Notes: generated by a model from the letters alone, not told the origin. A DNA stretch of 42,489 nucleotides from DATFXF01 sp035258565 (GCA_035258565.1 DATFXF010000198.1:1-42489); one strand, 5' to 3'; shown: positions 16,167 through 25,475, counted from the stretch's first letter. Program-made: numbers and translations.

Positions 16167-17992
16167 GGTCACGGGCGACCATGAGCCCGCCGTGGATACT
16201 GGCCATGGCCTTGGCCACTCTTTGGCCGGGCTTGGCCGGTGCGCAGGCGGGGAATGTGCAGCCGGGCGATTCCGATCACACCCTCGAGGCCATGCGCGAT
16301 GAGCTGAAGCGCTCGCGCGACCGCTTGCAGATCCAAGGGCTCGAGCGGCCCTACTTCATCGAGTATCGCCTGTTGGACCTGGACGTGCGCGCGATCAGCG
16401 CGTCCTTCGGTGCGCTGCTTTCGTCGAACACCTCGCGCAACCGCTTCATGAGCGTAGGCGTGCGCGTCGGCGGCTACAAGCTCGACAGCTCGAACTTTGT
16501 CACCGACGAGTCCTTCCGCGGCTTCATCGGCTCAACCGGCCAGGTCGGGATTGATCGTGACTACGACTCGCTCCGCCAGGATCTCTGGCTGGCCACCGAC
16601 CAGGCGTATAAGGAAGCCCTGGACGCGCTCTCGCGCAAGCGCGGCTTCCTGCGCAGCCTGGCTCGGCCTTCCGATATCGACGACTTCTCCGAAGAAAAGC
16701 CGACTGTGCTCGTGACGCCTCGGGTGAGGCCCGAGTGGACCTCGCGCAACTGGGAGGAAGAGGCGAAAGCGGTGACCGCCGTGTTGCGCGCTTATCCGGA
16801 GCTATACAGCTCGCGTATCACCTATCACCTGATTTACGCCACGACCTACCTAATGAACACGGAGGGCACCGAGATCCGCGTCAGCAGGAGTCTCGCCGCG
16901 ATCGAGGCTAGCGTGGAAACGCAGTCGGGCGACGGCATGCAGCTGCACGATTTCTACTCCACCTACGCGCGGCGTCCGGCGGACCTGCCCTCGAGCGATG
17001 CCGTGCGCAAAGAGATGGAGCGGCTCGGCAAGGAGCTGATCGCCTTGCGGGCTGCGCCGCCGGCGCCGGATTACGTGGGGCCCGTGCTGTTCGAGGGTCC
17101 CGCTGCGGGCTCCCTGCTCGCGCAGATGCTCGGTCCGTCATTGAGCGGTGCTCGCCCACCTCTCTCCATGCTGCCGATGTTTGATCAGCTCATGGAGCGC
17201 ATGGGCGGGCGCAGCGAATGGACTGGTCGCGTCGGCACGCGCGTGCTGCCACAAAGCGTGACCCTTGTGGACGATCCCACGGTCGCGGAGTTCCACAGCC
17301 AGCCGCTCGTCGGCAATTACGAGGTAGACGAGGAAGGCATCAAGGGCCAGCGCGTCGTGCTTGTGGAAAACGGGGCGCTGCACAACCTGCTGATGTCGCG
17401 TCGTCCTGGACCGGATTTCGAGCACTCGAACGGCCACGGCCGCGCCGCTTTTCTCAGCGACCCGCGCCCGGCAATGAGCAACCTCTTTCTTGTTTCCAGT
17501 GCAACGCAGAATCCGGCCGAGCTGCGCAAGAGCTTCTTCGACAAGTGCCGGGAAGAAGGCCGCCAATGGTGCCTGGTCGTCCGGCGGATGGACAATCCCG
17601 TGCTCGGCATCCACCACCAGGAGGACCTCCAGGAGACGATCGGTGGGATGGCCGCGGGAGCCGCCAGCGGCGACCGCCTGCCCCTACTCGTCTATCGCGT
17701 GCATGTCGCCGACAGCCGTGAAGAGCTCATTCGCGGGACGCGTCTCATAGGGCTGAACCTGCGCGCGCTGCGGAATCTTGCTGGAATCGGGAACGACCCG
17801 ACGCTGTTTTCCTTCCTGCAAAACCAGGCCGCGGGATACGCGGGAACAGCGCTGGGGGCGTTCGGCTCGGCGTCGGGCGGCGTGCCCAGCACGGTGGTCG
17901 TACCTTCGCTGCTGTTCGAGGAAGTGGAGGCCCGAGGCGCACGCGGTGAGCCGCGCCGGCTGCCGCTCCTGCCGCCTCCGCCGCTCAACTAG
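16163..17992 (+). CDS. Exported TldD/PmbA-family protein without HEXXXH
   Basis: A 609-residue paralogue of the upstream gene, starting with an ATGA overlap at 16163-16166. A signal peptide is present (MSPPWILAMALATLWPGLAG region). The fold is recognisable from VTLVDDPTVAEFHSQPLVG, KGQRVVLVENGALHNLLMSR, EHSNGHGRAAF and the C-terminal LVYRVHVADSREELIRGTRL. In the place of the zinc helix the sequence is GSLLAQMLGPSLSGARPPLS, with no HEXXXH. It resembles TldE/PmbA in being the non-catalytic partner. Strict overlap with the active gene implies stoichiometric synthesis of a heterodimer. It ends in a proline-rich tail. Confidence 0.9.
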   Translation: MRSRATMSPPWILAMALATLWPGLAGAQAGNVQPGDSDHTLEAMRDELKRSRDRLQIQGLERPYFIEYRLLDLDVRAISASFGALLSSNTSRNRFMSVGVRVGGYKLDSSNFVTDESFRGFIGSTGQVGIDRDYDSLRQDLWLATDQAYKEALDALSRKRGFLRSLARPSDIDDFSEEKPTVLVTPRVRPEWTSRNWEEEAKAVTAVLRAYPELYSSRITYHLIYATTYLMNTEGTEIRVSRSLAAIEASVETQSGDGMQLHDFYSTYARRPADLPSSDAVRKEMERLGKELIALRAAPPAPDYVGPVLFEGPAAGSLLAQMLGPSLSGARPPLSMLPMFDQLMERMGGRSEWTGRVGTRVLPQSVTLVDDPTVAEFHSQPLVGNYEVDEEGIKGQRVVLVENGALHNLLMSRRPGPDFEHSNGHGRAAFLSDPRPAMSNLFLVSSATQNPAELRKSFFDKCREEGRQWCLVVRRMDNPVLGIHHQEDLQETIGGMAAGAASGDRLPLLVYRVHVADSREELIRGTRLIGLNLRALRNLAGIGNDPTLFSFLQNQAAGYAGTALGAFGSASGGVPSTVVVPSLLFEEVEARGARGEPRRLPLLPPPPLN

Positions 17993-18073
17993 CTTAGCTA
18001 GTCGCTCGGCCTTCTCTACTGCCTGATGTCCGCCAGGATGTCCTCGTTAGTATTCAGCGAAATCTTCTCCGGC

Positions 18074-18756
18074 TTAAAGGGCAAGAGGAAGTGGAAGGAC
18101 GTTTGTGGCTTTGTTGCGGTTGCTCCGTCCCGGGTACCAGCCGAAGCTCTCGCAAAAATAGTTGCCGTCGCCCACTTTGCGAATCGCACGCTTCCCGGCG
18201 TAGTGGAACTCCAGGGTTTGCTTCTGGCTGGTCAGGTCGGGATTGGCGAGCACGACGGCGACGTAATCGCTGTAGGACTGAGAACGGTCCTTGGACTCGC
18301 GCGGCTGATAGAAAAGGAGATCGTCGGCCGTCGCTCCGGAAGGGGCCCAGTGCACCTTGGCGGCCAGCTGGTCAAATGTATCGTCGGTGAAACTGAACGT
18401 GGCCTCGGTGAACTCAAAGCGCAGACGGTTCTGCTTCGTGAAGAGACGCAGTTGCTGAGCCTCCATGGGATTGGGCGGTTCCATCTCGACGCGCCCGTCA
18501 CCGCGGAACGTCGCGCCGAATACGATCCCGTTCGCGGGTTGGGTGAACTGGATCGCGCCGTCCGCGAGCGTGATGCGGATGCGATCGTGCACGAGCGCGA
18601 GATCCTTCAGGCTGGCAGACTTGGCGGGGTCAAAGGCCGGTTGCCACAGCGTTTTCCAGATCTGGTCGGCGGTGCTGCGACCTGGCCGAACACACGGGGC
18701 GCAAGCGCAGCCATTCCCAGCAGGAGGAGAAGGACACGCACCCGATTCACTTTCAT
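18074..18756 (-). pseudogene. Fragment of an exported M1-type aminopeptidase, frameshifted and truncated
   Basis: The ATG at 18756 (site GGAG) starts a signal peptide (MKVNRVRVLLLLLGMAALAP). Near 18680 the frame must change to continue as ADQIWKTLWQPAFDP, SLKDLALVHDRIRITLADG, TQPANGIVFGATFRGDGRVE and NPMEAQQLRLFTKQ. These resemble the N-terminal propeptide-like region of acidobacterial M1 aminopeptidases. After NYFCESFGWYPG sequence similarity is lost and the frame stops at 18074. The catalytic domain with HEXXH is absent, because the next sequence is the end of the TldD pair. It is a remnant from deletion, with at least one frameshift. Assignment to M1 is from memory of family sequences. Confidence 0.65.
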
Positions 18757-18913
18757 GGAGCAGACTCCGACGGGAACTGAGAACAGTCTATAGAATGGCC
18801 AGGGAGGTCGCAAGATCCCTCCGAGCTCCATCCGAGCGGCGCGCAGCCGTTGTCCGCGCCGCGCTTCCTACCTCGGTGGGCATGCGGGGCCGGCCTGTTT
18901 TCGGCTTCGGCCG

Positions 18914-18922
18914 TGCTAGGCT
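18914..18922 (+). promoter_or_regulatory. Possible extended -10 for CDF transporter gene
   Basis: TGCTAGGCT fits the TGnTAnnnT pattern seen elsewhere in the window and lies 44 bp upstream of ATG 18966. No -35 is evident. Confidence 0.35.
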
Positions 18923-18965
18923 AGAGGCTGCTCCGGCCGAGCCAGAGCGGGGTCAGACCGCGGCC

Positions 18966-20420
18966 ATGCCATCGCTAGACACGGCTGAAAGTGTGCGCGA
19001 GAAGAAGCTGGCAGCCCTCGCGTCGATCAGCTCGGCGGTGCTGCTGGTGTCGCTAAAGGTGTTCCTGGCGCTGGTCACCGGGAGCCTGGGGGTTCTCTCT
19101 GAAGCGCTGCATTCGGGACTCGACTTCATCGCTGCCATCCTCACTTATCTCTCCGTGCGCGTCTCGGACCTCCCCGCCGATGAAACGCATCCTTACGGCC
19201 ACGGCAAAGTGGAAAGCTTCTCCGCTTTTGTCGAGACGGGCCTGCTGCTGCTGACGGCCGGGTACATCATCTGGGAGGCTTTCCAGCGGCTGTTCTTCCG
19301 CGAGGTGCACATCTCTCCAAGCCTCCCGGCCATCGCCATTCTGGGATTGGGACTGGGAGTAGACTTTGTGCGCTCCCGCGCGCTCACGCGGGTAGCGCGC
19401 AAGTATATGAGCGAAGCGCTCGAGGCTGACGCACTGCATTTCTCGACCGACGTGTGGAGCACGCTGGTGGTGATTGCCGGAATCGCCATGGTGTGGCTCG
19501 GCGAGCGCATCGGCGCGCAGTGGCTGCGCTACGCCGACCCTATCGCTGCGCTTGCGGTGGCGGCCGTGATCATCTGGGTGGGTTCGCGGCTGGGCAAGCG
19601 CACACTCGATGCGCTGATCGATGCCGCCCCAGCGGGCCTGCAGCAGCGGGTGGCGGTGGCGGTGAGCGAGCTCGAAGGCGTGCTTTCGACCGAGCGCGTG
19701 CGCGTGCGCCGCGCCGGGAATCGTCATTTTGTGGATGTCACCATCAGCGTGCCGCGCACCGCCAGCTTCGAGCAGGTGCACGCCATCAGCGATGCGGTCG
19801 AACGGCGCATCGGCGAGATCGTGCCGGCGGACGTGATGGTGCACATGGAGCCACGCGCGCGTACGGGCGAGCACCTGTTTGAAGCCATCCGCGTCACCGC
19901 GCAACGCAAGGGGTTGGCCGTTCATGAGCTCTCAGCGCACCAGCTCGACGGGCGGTTGTTCATCGAGCTGCACCTCGAGGTGGACGAAAAGCTCAGCTTG
20001 CGCGACGCGCATCGTCGCGCCAGCGAACTCGAGGAGGAGATCCGGAGGCTACCCTCCGTGGCCGGCGACAAAGTGGATGGGGCCAGCGGCGGAGCGGAGG
20101 TGTACATCCACATCGAGCCACTCGGCACGCACATCGCCGCCGCCGACCAGGCGCCCGGCGAAATGAAGGAGCTCTCCCGCGCGGTCGAGCAGTACATCAA
20201 CCGCCTTCGCGAGGAGTATTCCGAGCTGGTGGATTGCCACGAGGTACGGGTGCGCCGGGTCGAGCACAAGATTCTAGTCTCGTGCCACTGCGCGATGGAC
20301 GGCACCCTGCCCATCACCGAGGTGCACGACGTCACCGCGGCGCTCGAAGACCGTGTGAAAGAAAGATTTCCGCAAATTTTCCGCGTCACCATCCACCCCG
20401 AGCCTGTCGAGGAAAGCTAG
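18966..20420 (+). CDS. Cation diffusion facilitator with three C-terminal metal-domain repeats
   Basis: CDF-family proton antiporter exporting a divalent metal. The 484-residue protein has six membrane helices in about 1-205. Metal-site residues are in EALHSGLD (helix 2) and HFSTDVWS (helix 5), an HD-HD arrangement often linked to zinc. HPYGHGK marks the conserved loop. The C-terminal part is unusually long: three successive ferredoxin-like ZT-dimer units can be traced, ending VHMEPRAR (about 300), VYIHIEPLG (about 395) and FRVTIHPEPVE (481). Most CDF proteins have one. The ATG at 18966 begins MPSLDTAESVREKKLAALAS. The gene ends one base short of the convergent transferase gene. Confidence 0.9.
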   Translation: MPSLDTAESVREKKLAALASISSAVLLVSLKVFLALVTGSLGVLSEALHSGLDFIAAILTYLSVRVSDLPADETHPYGHGKVESFSAFVETGLLLLTAGYIIWEAFQRLFFREVHISPSLPAIAILGLGLGVDFVRSRALTRVARKYMSEALEADALHFSTDVWSTLVVIAGIAMVWLGERIGAQWLRYADPIAALAVAAVIIWVGSRLGKRTLDALIDAAPAGLQQRVAVAVSELEGVLSTERVRVRRAGNRHFVDVTISVPRTASFEQVHAISDAVERRIGEIVPADVMVHMEPRARTGEHLFEAIRVTAQRKGLAVHELSAHQLDGRLFIELHLEVDEKLSLRDAHRRASELEEEIRRLPSVAGDKVDGASGGAEVYIHIEPLGTHIAAADQAPGEMKELSRAVEQYINRLREEYSELVDCHEVRVRRVEHKILVSCHCAMDGTLPITEVHDVTAALEDRVKERFPQIFRVTIHPEPVEES

Positions 20421-20421
20421 C

Positions 20422-21822
20422 TCATTCGCGCTCGACGCCGGTCAGGGAAGCAGCCTGGGGCGCGCAGGCCAGCGCACCAAGGGCGAGAAGCGCGGGAAAA
20501 CACTCGAGCACGTAGCGCGGCTCGGGCGTTTCCACCTGCGTGAAGAAAGCGGTGCGTACCAGAAGGAACGCCACCAGCAAGGCCAGCGCCCAGGGGGCGG
20601 ACGGACTGGCTCGATTCGGGCGCCTGGCCGCGCGCCAGGCGCCGGCAACCCCCAGTCCGACGTAGAAGAAGTTGAGGAGCGTGAAACCAATCGTGACCAA
20701 GATATTCACCGGTTTCTCCTTCCACTGCCGGGCGACCGGCCAGATGTGTCCGGAATAGGGTAGGAGCTCGACGCGCGGAGTGAACCAGATGGTTGCCGCG
20801 CGCTCGAGCGGGATCAGCAGGTAGGTGCGCATGGGGTGCCGTGCTGCCCGCTCGCGCGCCAGCTCGCCGAACTTGCGGTCGAGCTCGGGCGTCATGGTTG
20901 TCGTCTCGTTGTATGGCCCGAGCAGGACTGCCACGCGCGCGCGCTCCTCGGCCGAGTCGAAGGCGCTGGACGGCAGGTCTTCGATGGCGATGGGTTTGTC
21001 TTCGAGCTTCCAGGAAACGAGGCTGACGTCACGGTAGCGGACCAACCAGGTATTGGTCCAAGCATAGAAACCGCGCGGAACGAACTCGTCGGGCAACTGC
21101 ACGTAACGCGGCGCAAGGAACTGCACGCGGTGGAGTGTGAGCCAGTTGCGCGCGGCCCAGGGCGCGAGCGGTACCAGCAGTCCTCCGGCCAGGAGAGCGC
21201 AGGCAGCAGCGAGCCGTGACCATTCCGACGGCCGCCGCCATCGGAAAATGAGCACCGCTGCCGCGGCGATGAGAACGAGCGGCGTTTCCGGCCGCACGAG
21301 CGTCCCCAGGCCAACGAGTAAGCCAGCGAAGAACCAGTCTCGCGTCCTTCCGGCTAGCGCTCCGAGCAGCAGCACAAGTGCCGCAGCGATCAGAAACGTG
21401 GCCAGGACCTCAGTGAGCAGCACCGCGGAGTAGTTGGCCACCCATGGGCAGGTTGCGGCGAGCCACCAGCCAGCCGTGGCCACTCGACGCCGCAAGATCG
21501 GCGGCGCGAGCTTCCCCGCGAGCTCGCCGGTCAACACGCACGTCCCCATGTCGAGCACGGCCTGGGCGAACATGACCGCAGTGCGCCCGACGAGCGCATA
21601 GATGGTGGCCAGAAAAGCGGGGTAGCCGGGCATGCGAACATCGACCGGCGTCAGGTGTCCGTCGATGAAAAGGCCGTACACGTGCTGATCGAGCCAGTTC
21701 CTGGCCAGTTGGTCGTAGAGCGCCGTGTCGCCGGCGACGGTCGGGAACTGCGCGATGAAGAAAAGACGCAGGGCCAGGCCCACGAGAGCAACAAGCAGCA
21801 GTCCCATGCGCATCTTTCTCAT
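20422..21822 (-). CDS. GT39-type integral membrane glycosyltransferase
   Basis: A 466-residue GT-C fold protein of the dolichyl-phosphate-mannose-type (ArnT/PMT) superfamily, which transfers sugars from polyprenyl-phosphate donors outside the membrane. Helix 1 (MGLLLVALVGLALRLFFIAQ) is followed by a first loop with acidic residues (GDTALYDQLARNW). About ten further hydrophobic segments follow, and a soluble loop around 235-330. Acceptor and donor cannot be read from sequence. The gene diverges from the large fusion gene (71 bp between starts) and converges tail to tail with the CDF gene. Confidence 0.82.
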   Translation of the reverse strand: MRKMRMGLLLVALVGLALRLFFIAQFPTVAGDTALYDQLARNWLDQHVYGLFIDGHLTPVDVRMPGYPAFLATIYALVGRTAVMFAQAVLDMGTCVLTGELAGKLAPPILRRRVATAGWWLAATCPWVANYSAVLLTEVLATFLIAAALVLLLGALAGRTRDWFFAGLLVGLGTLVRPETPLVLIAAAAVLIFRWRRPSEWSRLAAACALLAGGLLVPLAPWAARNWLTLHRVQFLAPRYVQLPDEFVPRGFYAWTNTWLVRYRDVSLVSWKLEDKPIAIEDLPSSAFDSAEERARVAVLLGPYNETTTMTPELDRKFGELARERAARHPMRTYLLIPLERAATIWFTPRVELLPYSGHIWPVARQWKEKPVNILVTIGFTLLNFFYVGLGVAGAWRAARRPNRASPSAPWALALLVAFLLVRTAFFTQVETPEPRYVLECFPALLALGALACAPQAASLTGVERE

Positions 21823-21853
21823 GCTGGTCCGGGCACCGGAGCCCAGCGGGTTA

Positions 21854-21882
21854 TTGACAGGTTCTCGCTGGGTGGCTAGCTT
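21854..21882 (+). promoter_or_regulatory. Promoter of the GH18-deacetylase-GT2 gene
   Basis: TTGACA at 21854-21859 is a perfect -35; TAGCTT at 21877-21882, 17 bp later, is a weak -10. Transcription would begin near 21889, five bases before the GTG start, giving an almost leaderless mRNA. Confidence 0.5.
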
Positions 21883-21893
21883 GGACTGACGGC

Positions 21894-24800
21894 GTGAGAG
21901 AACGCAAGCCCATTTTCTATGACGAGCGGCGGCGACGCTGGTGGTTGACCCGGCGCGTGCTGGAAGTGAGCGGAGCCCTGCTAACGCTCCTGCTGTTCAC
22001 CTTCTCTCTCAGTGTGCTCGGGAAGGTGGACTTGCCGCGATTGCTGTTACCTGCCGTACGGCCCACCCTGCGCCGCGTGCCCAAGCAGCCAGCGAAAGCC
22101 ACCTCGGCTCGCCAGGGCCGGCGGCGGCGCGTCGCTGCCCTGGGCAAGGTCCCGGAAAAATATGATCCCTTGCGCGCGGCCTTCCATGTGAGCTGGGATG
22201 CCACCAGCCTGGTATCGCTTCAGCAGCATTACCGCGAAATTGACTTGCTGATTCCCGAAGCGCTCCATGCGGTTTCGCCCGACGGTCGGCTGGATGTAGT
22301 GCCGGACCCGAAATTGCACGCTTGGCTACAGTCCGCCGGCGTGGAGCTGCCCACCATGGCGCTCGTGAATAACTACGACGGCGCAGCCTGGCGCATCCGC
22401 GAAATGGCGCAACTCCTGGGGCAGCCGGCTTCGCGACAGCGGCTGACCCAGGCGCTGGTGAAGTATGCCGCGGATGCGCACCAGGTCGGGATTGTGGTGG
22501 ACTTTGAAGAGGTCCCCGACAAGAGCCAGAAGGACTTCCGGCAGTTCGGCAGCGAGCTGGCGGCCGGGCTGCATGCCGCCAACCTAAAACTGATGATCGC
22601 TTTGCCGGCGGCGGACGCGAGCTACGACTATGGGTATTTCGCCAAACAGGCCGACGCCATCATCCTGATGAACTACGACCAGCACTGGATCAGTTCGCAG
22701 CCCGGTCCCATTGCCGGGCAGGACTGGTTTGTGCGCAACCTGGAGGCGACGCTGCGCGTGTTGCCACCGGAGAAGCTCGTGGTCGGCATCGCCAACTACG
22801 CTTACGACTGGCCGGAGTCGCAAGGCAAATCGCCGCGCGAGCTCGCGCAAGCAGAGAGCGTCCAGCAAGCCCTGCTGACCGCGTACGAATCAGAAGCGCA
22901 GGTGGAGTTCGACCCGGACTCCCTGAACCCCTCTTTCTCCTACTACGACGAGCACAGTCACATCCATCGCGTGTGGATGCTCGATGCCGTCACCGCTTAT
23001 AACCAGCTCCGCGCTTGTGAGCGCGCAGGCGTGCGAGGCACGGGGCTTTGGCGGCTGGGGACGGGAGACAGCTCGCTGTGGTCCATCTGGGATACCATTC
23101 ACCCCGACAGCGCCGTCCGCGCGAAACTTGGCGACGTGCCGCCCGGCCAAGACCTCATCATCGAAGGGGCGGGCGACATCTGGCGCATCAGCGCCACGCC
23201 GCAGAGCGGCCGGCGCACGTTCAGCTACGATGCGGCGACCGATACGATCGTCGACGAAACCTACCAACGGTACCCGCTCTCCTACCGGATCGACGCGATC
23301 GGAGCCGTCCCGCACAAAATCGCGCTGAGCTTTGACGATGGCCCCGACCCGCGCTTCACGCCGCGCATCCTCGACATCCTGAAGGAAAAGCAGGCGCCAG
23401 CAACGTTCTTTGTGACGGGCGAGGCGGCCAACCAGTCTCCGGGCCTGTTGCGCCGCGAGTACGCCGAAGGCCACGAGCTCGGCAACCACACCTACACCCA
23501 TCCACACTTCAACGACATTTCCAAGGGCCAGATCCGATGGGAGCTAAACCTCACCGAGCTCTTGCTCGAGAGCACCTTGGGCATCAAAACGGTCTTCTTC
23601 CGCCCGCCTTACGGCATTGACCACCAACCGGAGACCGCCGACGAGGTGGCGCTGATACCGATTGCGCAGGACATGGGCTTCATGATCGTGGGATCGCAGA
23701 TTGATCCGCACGACTGGGGTGAGCCGGGTGGAGGGCCGCCGCCACCGGCAGCGTCCGTGGTCCGGCGCGTGCTTGAGCAGGCCGAAAAAGGTGTCGGCAA
23801 TATCGTGCTTCTGCATGACGGCGGCGGCGAGCGCAGCGACACGGTCGCTGCCCTGCCCGAACTCATCGACCGGCTGCGCGCGGCGGGTTTCGAGCTGGTG
23901 TCGGTCTCCGAGCTGGTCGGCCAGACGCGGGCACAAGTCATGCCGCCACTGGACCCGAAGGAACACTGGCTGGCGCGCGCCGACGCTTTCATTTTCACGC
24001 TGTACCGCTGGCTGCGTTTCGGCATCGCCTGGACCTTCGTCTTGGGCATTGCCCTGGTGAGCGGGCGAGCGCTGATCATAGGGTTGCTGGCGCTCGTCGA
24101 AAAGTTGCGCGCCGCCCCGGCGGAGCATCCGGAGTTCCGCCCTCCGGTGAGCGTGTTGATCCCAGCGCACAACGAGGAAGAGGTAATCGTCGGGACCGTG
24201 CGGGCGACGCTGGCCGCGGACTACCCCCGCCTCGAGGTCGTGGTTGTGGACGATGGTTCGATGGACCGCACCCTCGAGTTGCTCCAAGACCACTTTGGGC
24301 ACGATCCGCGCGTGCGCATCCTCACGCAGGCCAACCGGGGCAAGCCCGGAGCGCTTTCGCGCGCACTGGAGGAGGCCACGAGCGACATCGTGGTCACCAT
24401 CGATGCGGATACGCGGATCGAGCCGGACGCCATCTCGAAGCTCGCGCGCCATTTCGTAGACCCGCAGGTGGGCGCCGTGGCGGGAAACGTCAAGGTAGGC
24501 AACCGCGACCGCTGGCTGACGCGCTGGCAGGCGCTTGAGTACATCACCAGCCAGAACCTCGAGAAACGCGCGTTCGACCTGCTGAACTGCATCACCGTGG
24601 TGCCCGGTGCCGTGAGCGCGTGGCGCCGAGACGTGATCCGCTCCTGCGGCGGGTTTTCCGCCGACACCGTGGCGGAAGACACTGATCTGACCATCGCCAT
24701 TCGCCGCGCCGGGTGGCGCATCCTCTATGATGAGGAGGCCATCGGTTACACGGAGGCGCCCGAGACTGCCGGAGCGCTGGTGCGGCAGCGGTTCCGCTGG

Positions 24801-25268
24801 ACCTTCGGCACGTTGCAGGCGGTGTGGAAGCATCGCGACACGCTTGGCCGGCGGCGCTACGGCACGCTCGGCTGGGTGGCACTGCCGAACGTTTTCTTGT
24901 TCCAGCTCTTGTTGCCGCTGGTCTCGCCGATTATCGACTCGCTTTTCCTGAGTTCGCTGCTGCTCTGGGCACTGGCGCAATACCGCGTGACACGCCTGCC
25001 GCAGCTCTGGACCGCAGAGGATGTCGAGCGGTCACTGATCTTCTTCACCGTGTTCATGGCGATTGACCTGATCACCTGCGTGATCGCCTTTGCGCTCGAG
25101 AAGCACGAAGAATGGTCGCTGCTCTGGCCGCTGCTGCTGCAACGTTTTTACTACCGCCAGATGATGTATGTGGTGCTGTTCCGCGCGGTGATGCGCGCCG
25201 TGCAAGGCCGTGCAGTCGGCTGGCGCGGAGTCGAGCCGGAAGTGCCTACCTCAGTGGCGCGGGCCTAG
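21894..25268 (+). CDS. Three-enzyme fusion: GH18-like, polysaccharide deacetylase, GT2 synthase
   Basis: A 1124-residue membrane protein. After a cytoplasmic N-terminus and one helix (about 25-45), a GH18-like barrel spans about 90-420, with GIVVDFEEVPD near 200 standing for the DXXDXDXE strand. A CE4 deacetylase domain follows (about 470-680): SFDDGPDPRFTP, the metal histidines in GNHTYTHPHF and RPPYG. A helix (about 705-730) leads into a processive GT2 domain: SVLIPAHNEEEV, VVDDGSMD, TIDADTR, AEDTDL and the acceptor motif RQRFRW at about 965. C-terminal helices follow. The order suggests a single machine that makes, secretes, deacetylates and trims a beta-linked N-acetylhexosamine polymer. 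The start is GTG 21894. The exact polymer is inference. Confidence 0.92.
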   Translation: MRERKPIFYDERRRRWWLTRRVLEVSGALLTLLLFTFSLSVLGKVDLPRLLLPAVRPTLRRVPKQPAKATSARQGRRRRVAALGKVPEKYDPLRAAFHVSWDATSLVSLQQHYREIDLLIPEALHAVSPDGRLDVVPDPKLHAWLQSAGVELPTMALVNNYDGAAWRIREMAQLLGQPASRQRLTQALVKYAADAHQVGIVVDFEEVPDKSQKDFRQFGSELAAGLHAANLKLMIALPAADASYDYGYFAKQADAIILMNYDQHWISSQPGPIAGQDWFVRNLEATLRVLPPEKLVVGIANYAYDWPESQGKSPRELAQAESVQQALLTAYESEAQVEFDPDSLNPSFSYYDEHSHIHRVWMLDAVTAYNQLRACERAGVRGTGLWRLGTGDSSLWSIWDTIHPDSAVRAKLGDVPPGQDLIIEGAGDIWRISATPQSGRRTFSYDAATDTIVDETYQRYPLSYRIDAIGAVPHKIALSFDDGPDPRFTPRILDILKEKQAPATFFVTGEAANQSPGLLRREYAEGHELGNHTYTHPHFNDISKGQIRWELNLTELLLESTLGIKTVFFRPPYGIDHQPETADEVALIPIAQDMGFMIVGSQIDPHDWGEPGGGPPPPAASVVRRVLEQAEKGVGNIVLLHDGGGERSDTVAALPELIDRLRAAGFELVSVSELVGQTRAQVMPPLDPKEHWLARADAFIFTLYRWLRFGIAWTFVLGIALVSGRALIIGLLALVEKLRAAPAEHPEFRPPVSVLIPAHNEEEVIVGTVRATLAADYPRLEVVVVDDGSMDRTLELLQDHFGHDPRVRILTQANRGKPGALSRALEEATSDIVVTIDADTRIEPDAISKLARHFVDPQVGAVAGNVKVGNRDRWLTRWQALEYITSQNLEKRAFDLLNCITVVPGAVSAWRRDVIRSCGGFSADTVAEDTDLTIAIRRAGWRILYDEEAIGYTEAPETAGALVRQRFRWTFGTLQAVWKHRDTLGRRRYGTLGWVALPNVFLFQLLLPLVSPIIDSLFLSSLLLWALAQYRVTRLPQLWTAEDVERSLIFFTVFMAIDLITCVIAFALEKHEEWSLLWPLLLQRFYYRQMMYVVLFRAVMRAVQGRAVGWRGVEPEVPTSVARA

Positions 25269-25391
25269 CCAAGAGGGATGGAATTCATTGGAGGAATCCA
25301 ACCTCAAAGTCGAACGAGGACAAAAGGATAATCCCGAATTCAAACTGGCCCAAACCAGCGATTCGAGGAAGTGGCCAGGGCGGCCGATTTC

Positions 25392-25400
25392 TGTTAGCAT
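25392..25400 (+). promoter_or_regulatory. Possible extended -10 for panB
   Basis: TGTTAGCAT (TGn plus TAGCAT at 25395-25400) is followed by a leader of about 70 nt containing two hairpins before panB. Confidence 0.4.
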
Positions 25401-25406
25401 CGTGTA

Positions 25407-25446
25407 GTTGGGCTGTATCCCCAACCCGAACTCCCGAGCGCTCGGG
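25407..25446 (+). promoter_or_regulatory. Two consecutive hairpins in the panB leader
   Basis: GTTGGG (25407-25412) pairs with CCCAAC (25420-25425). Immediately after, CCCGAGCGCTCGGG (25433-25446) is a perfect 14-bp palindrome. The ribosome site GGAGG follows about 20 nt later. No T-run follows, so they are not terminators; they may be an operator or a leader regulatory structure. No known riboswitch class was recognised. Confidence 0.45.
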
Positions 25447-25475
25447 ACGAGGAGGGAACAGCACCGGAGGTTCCC

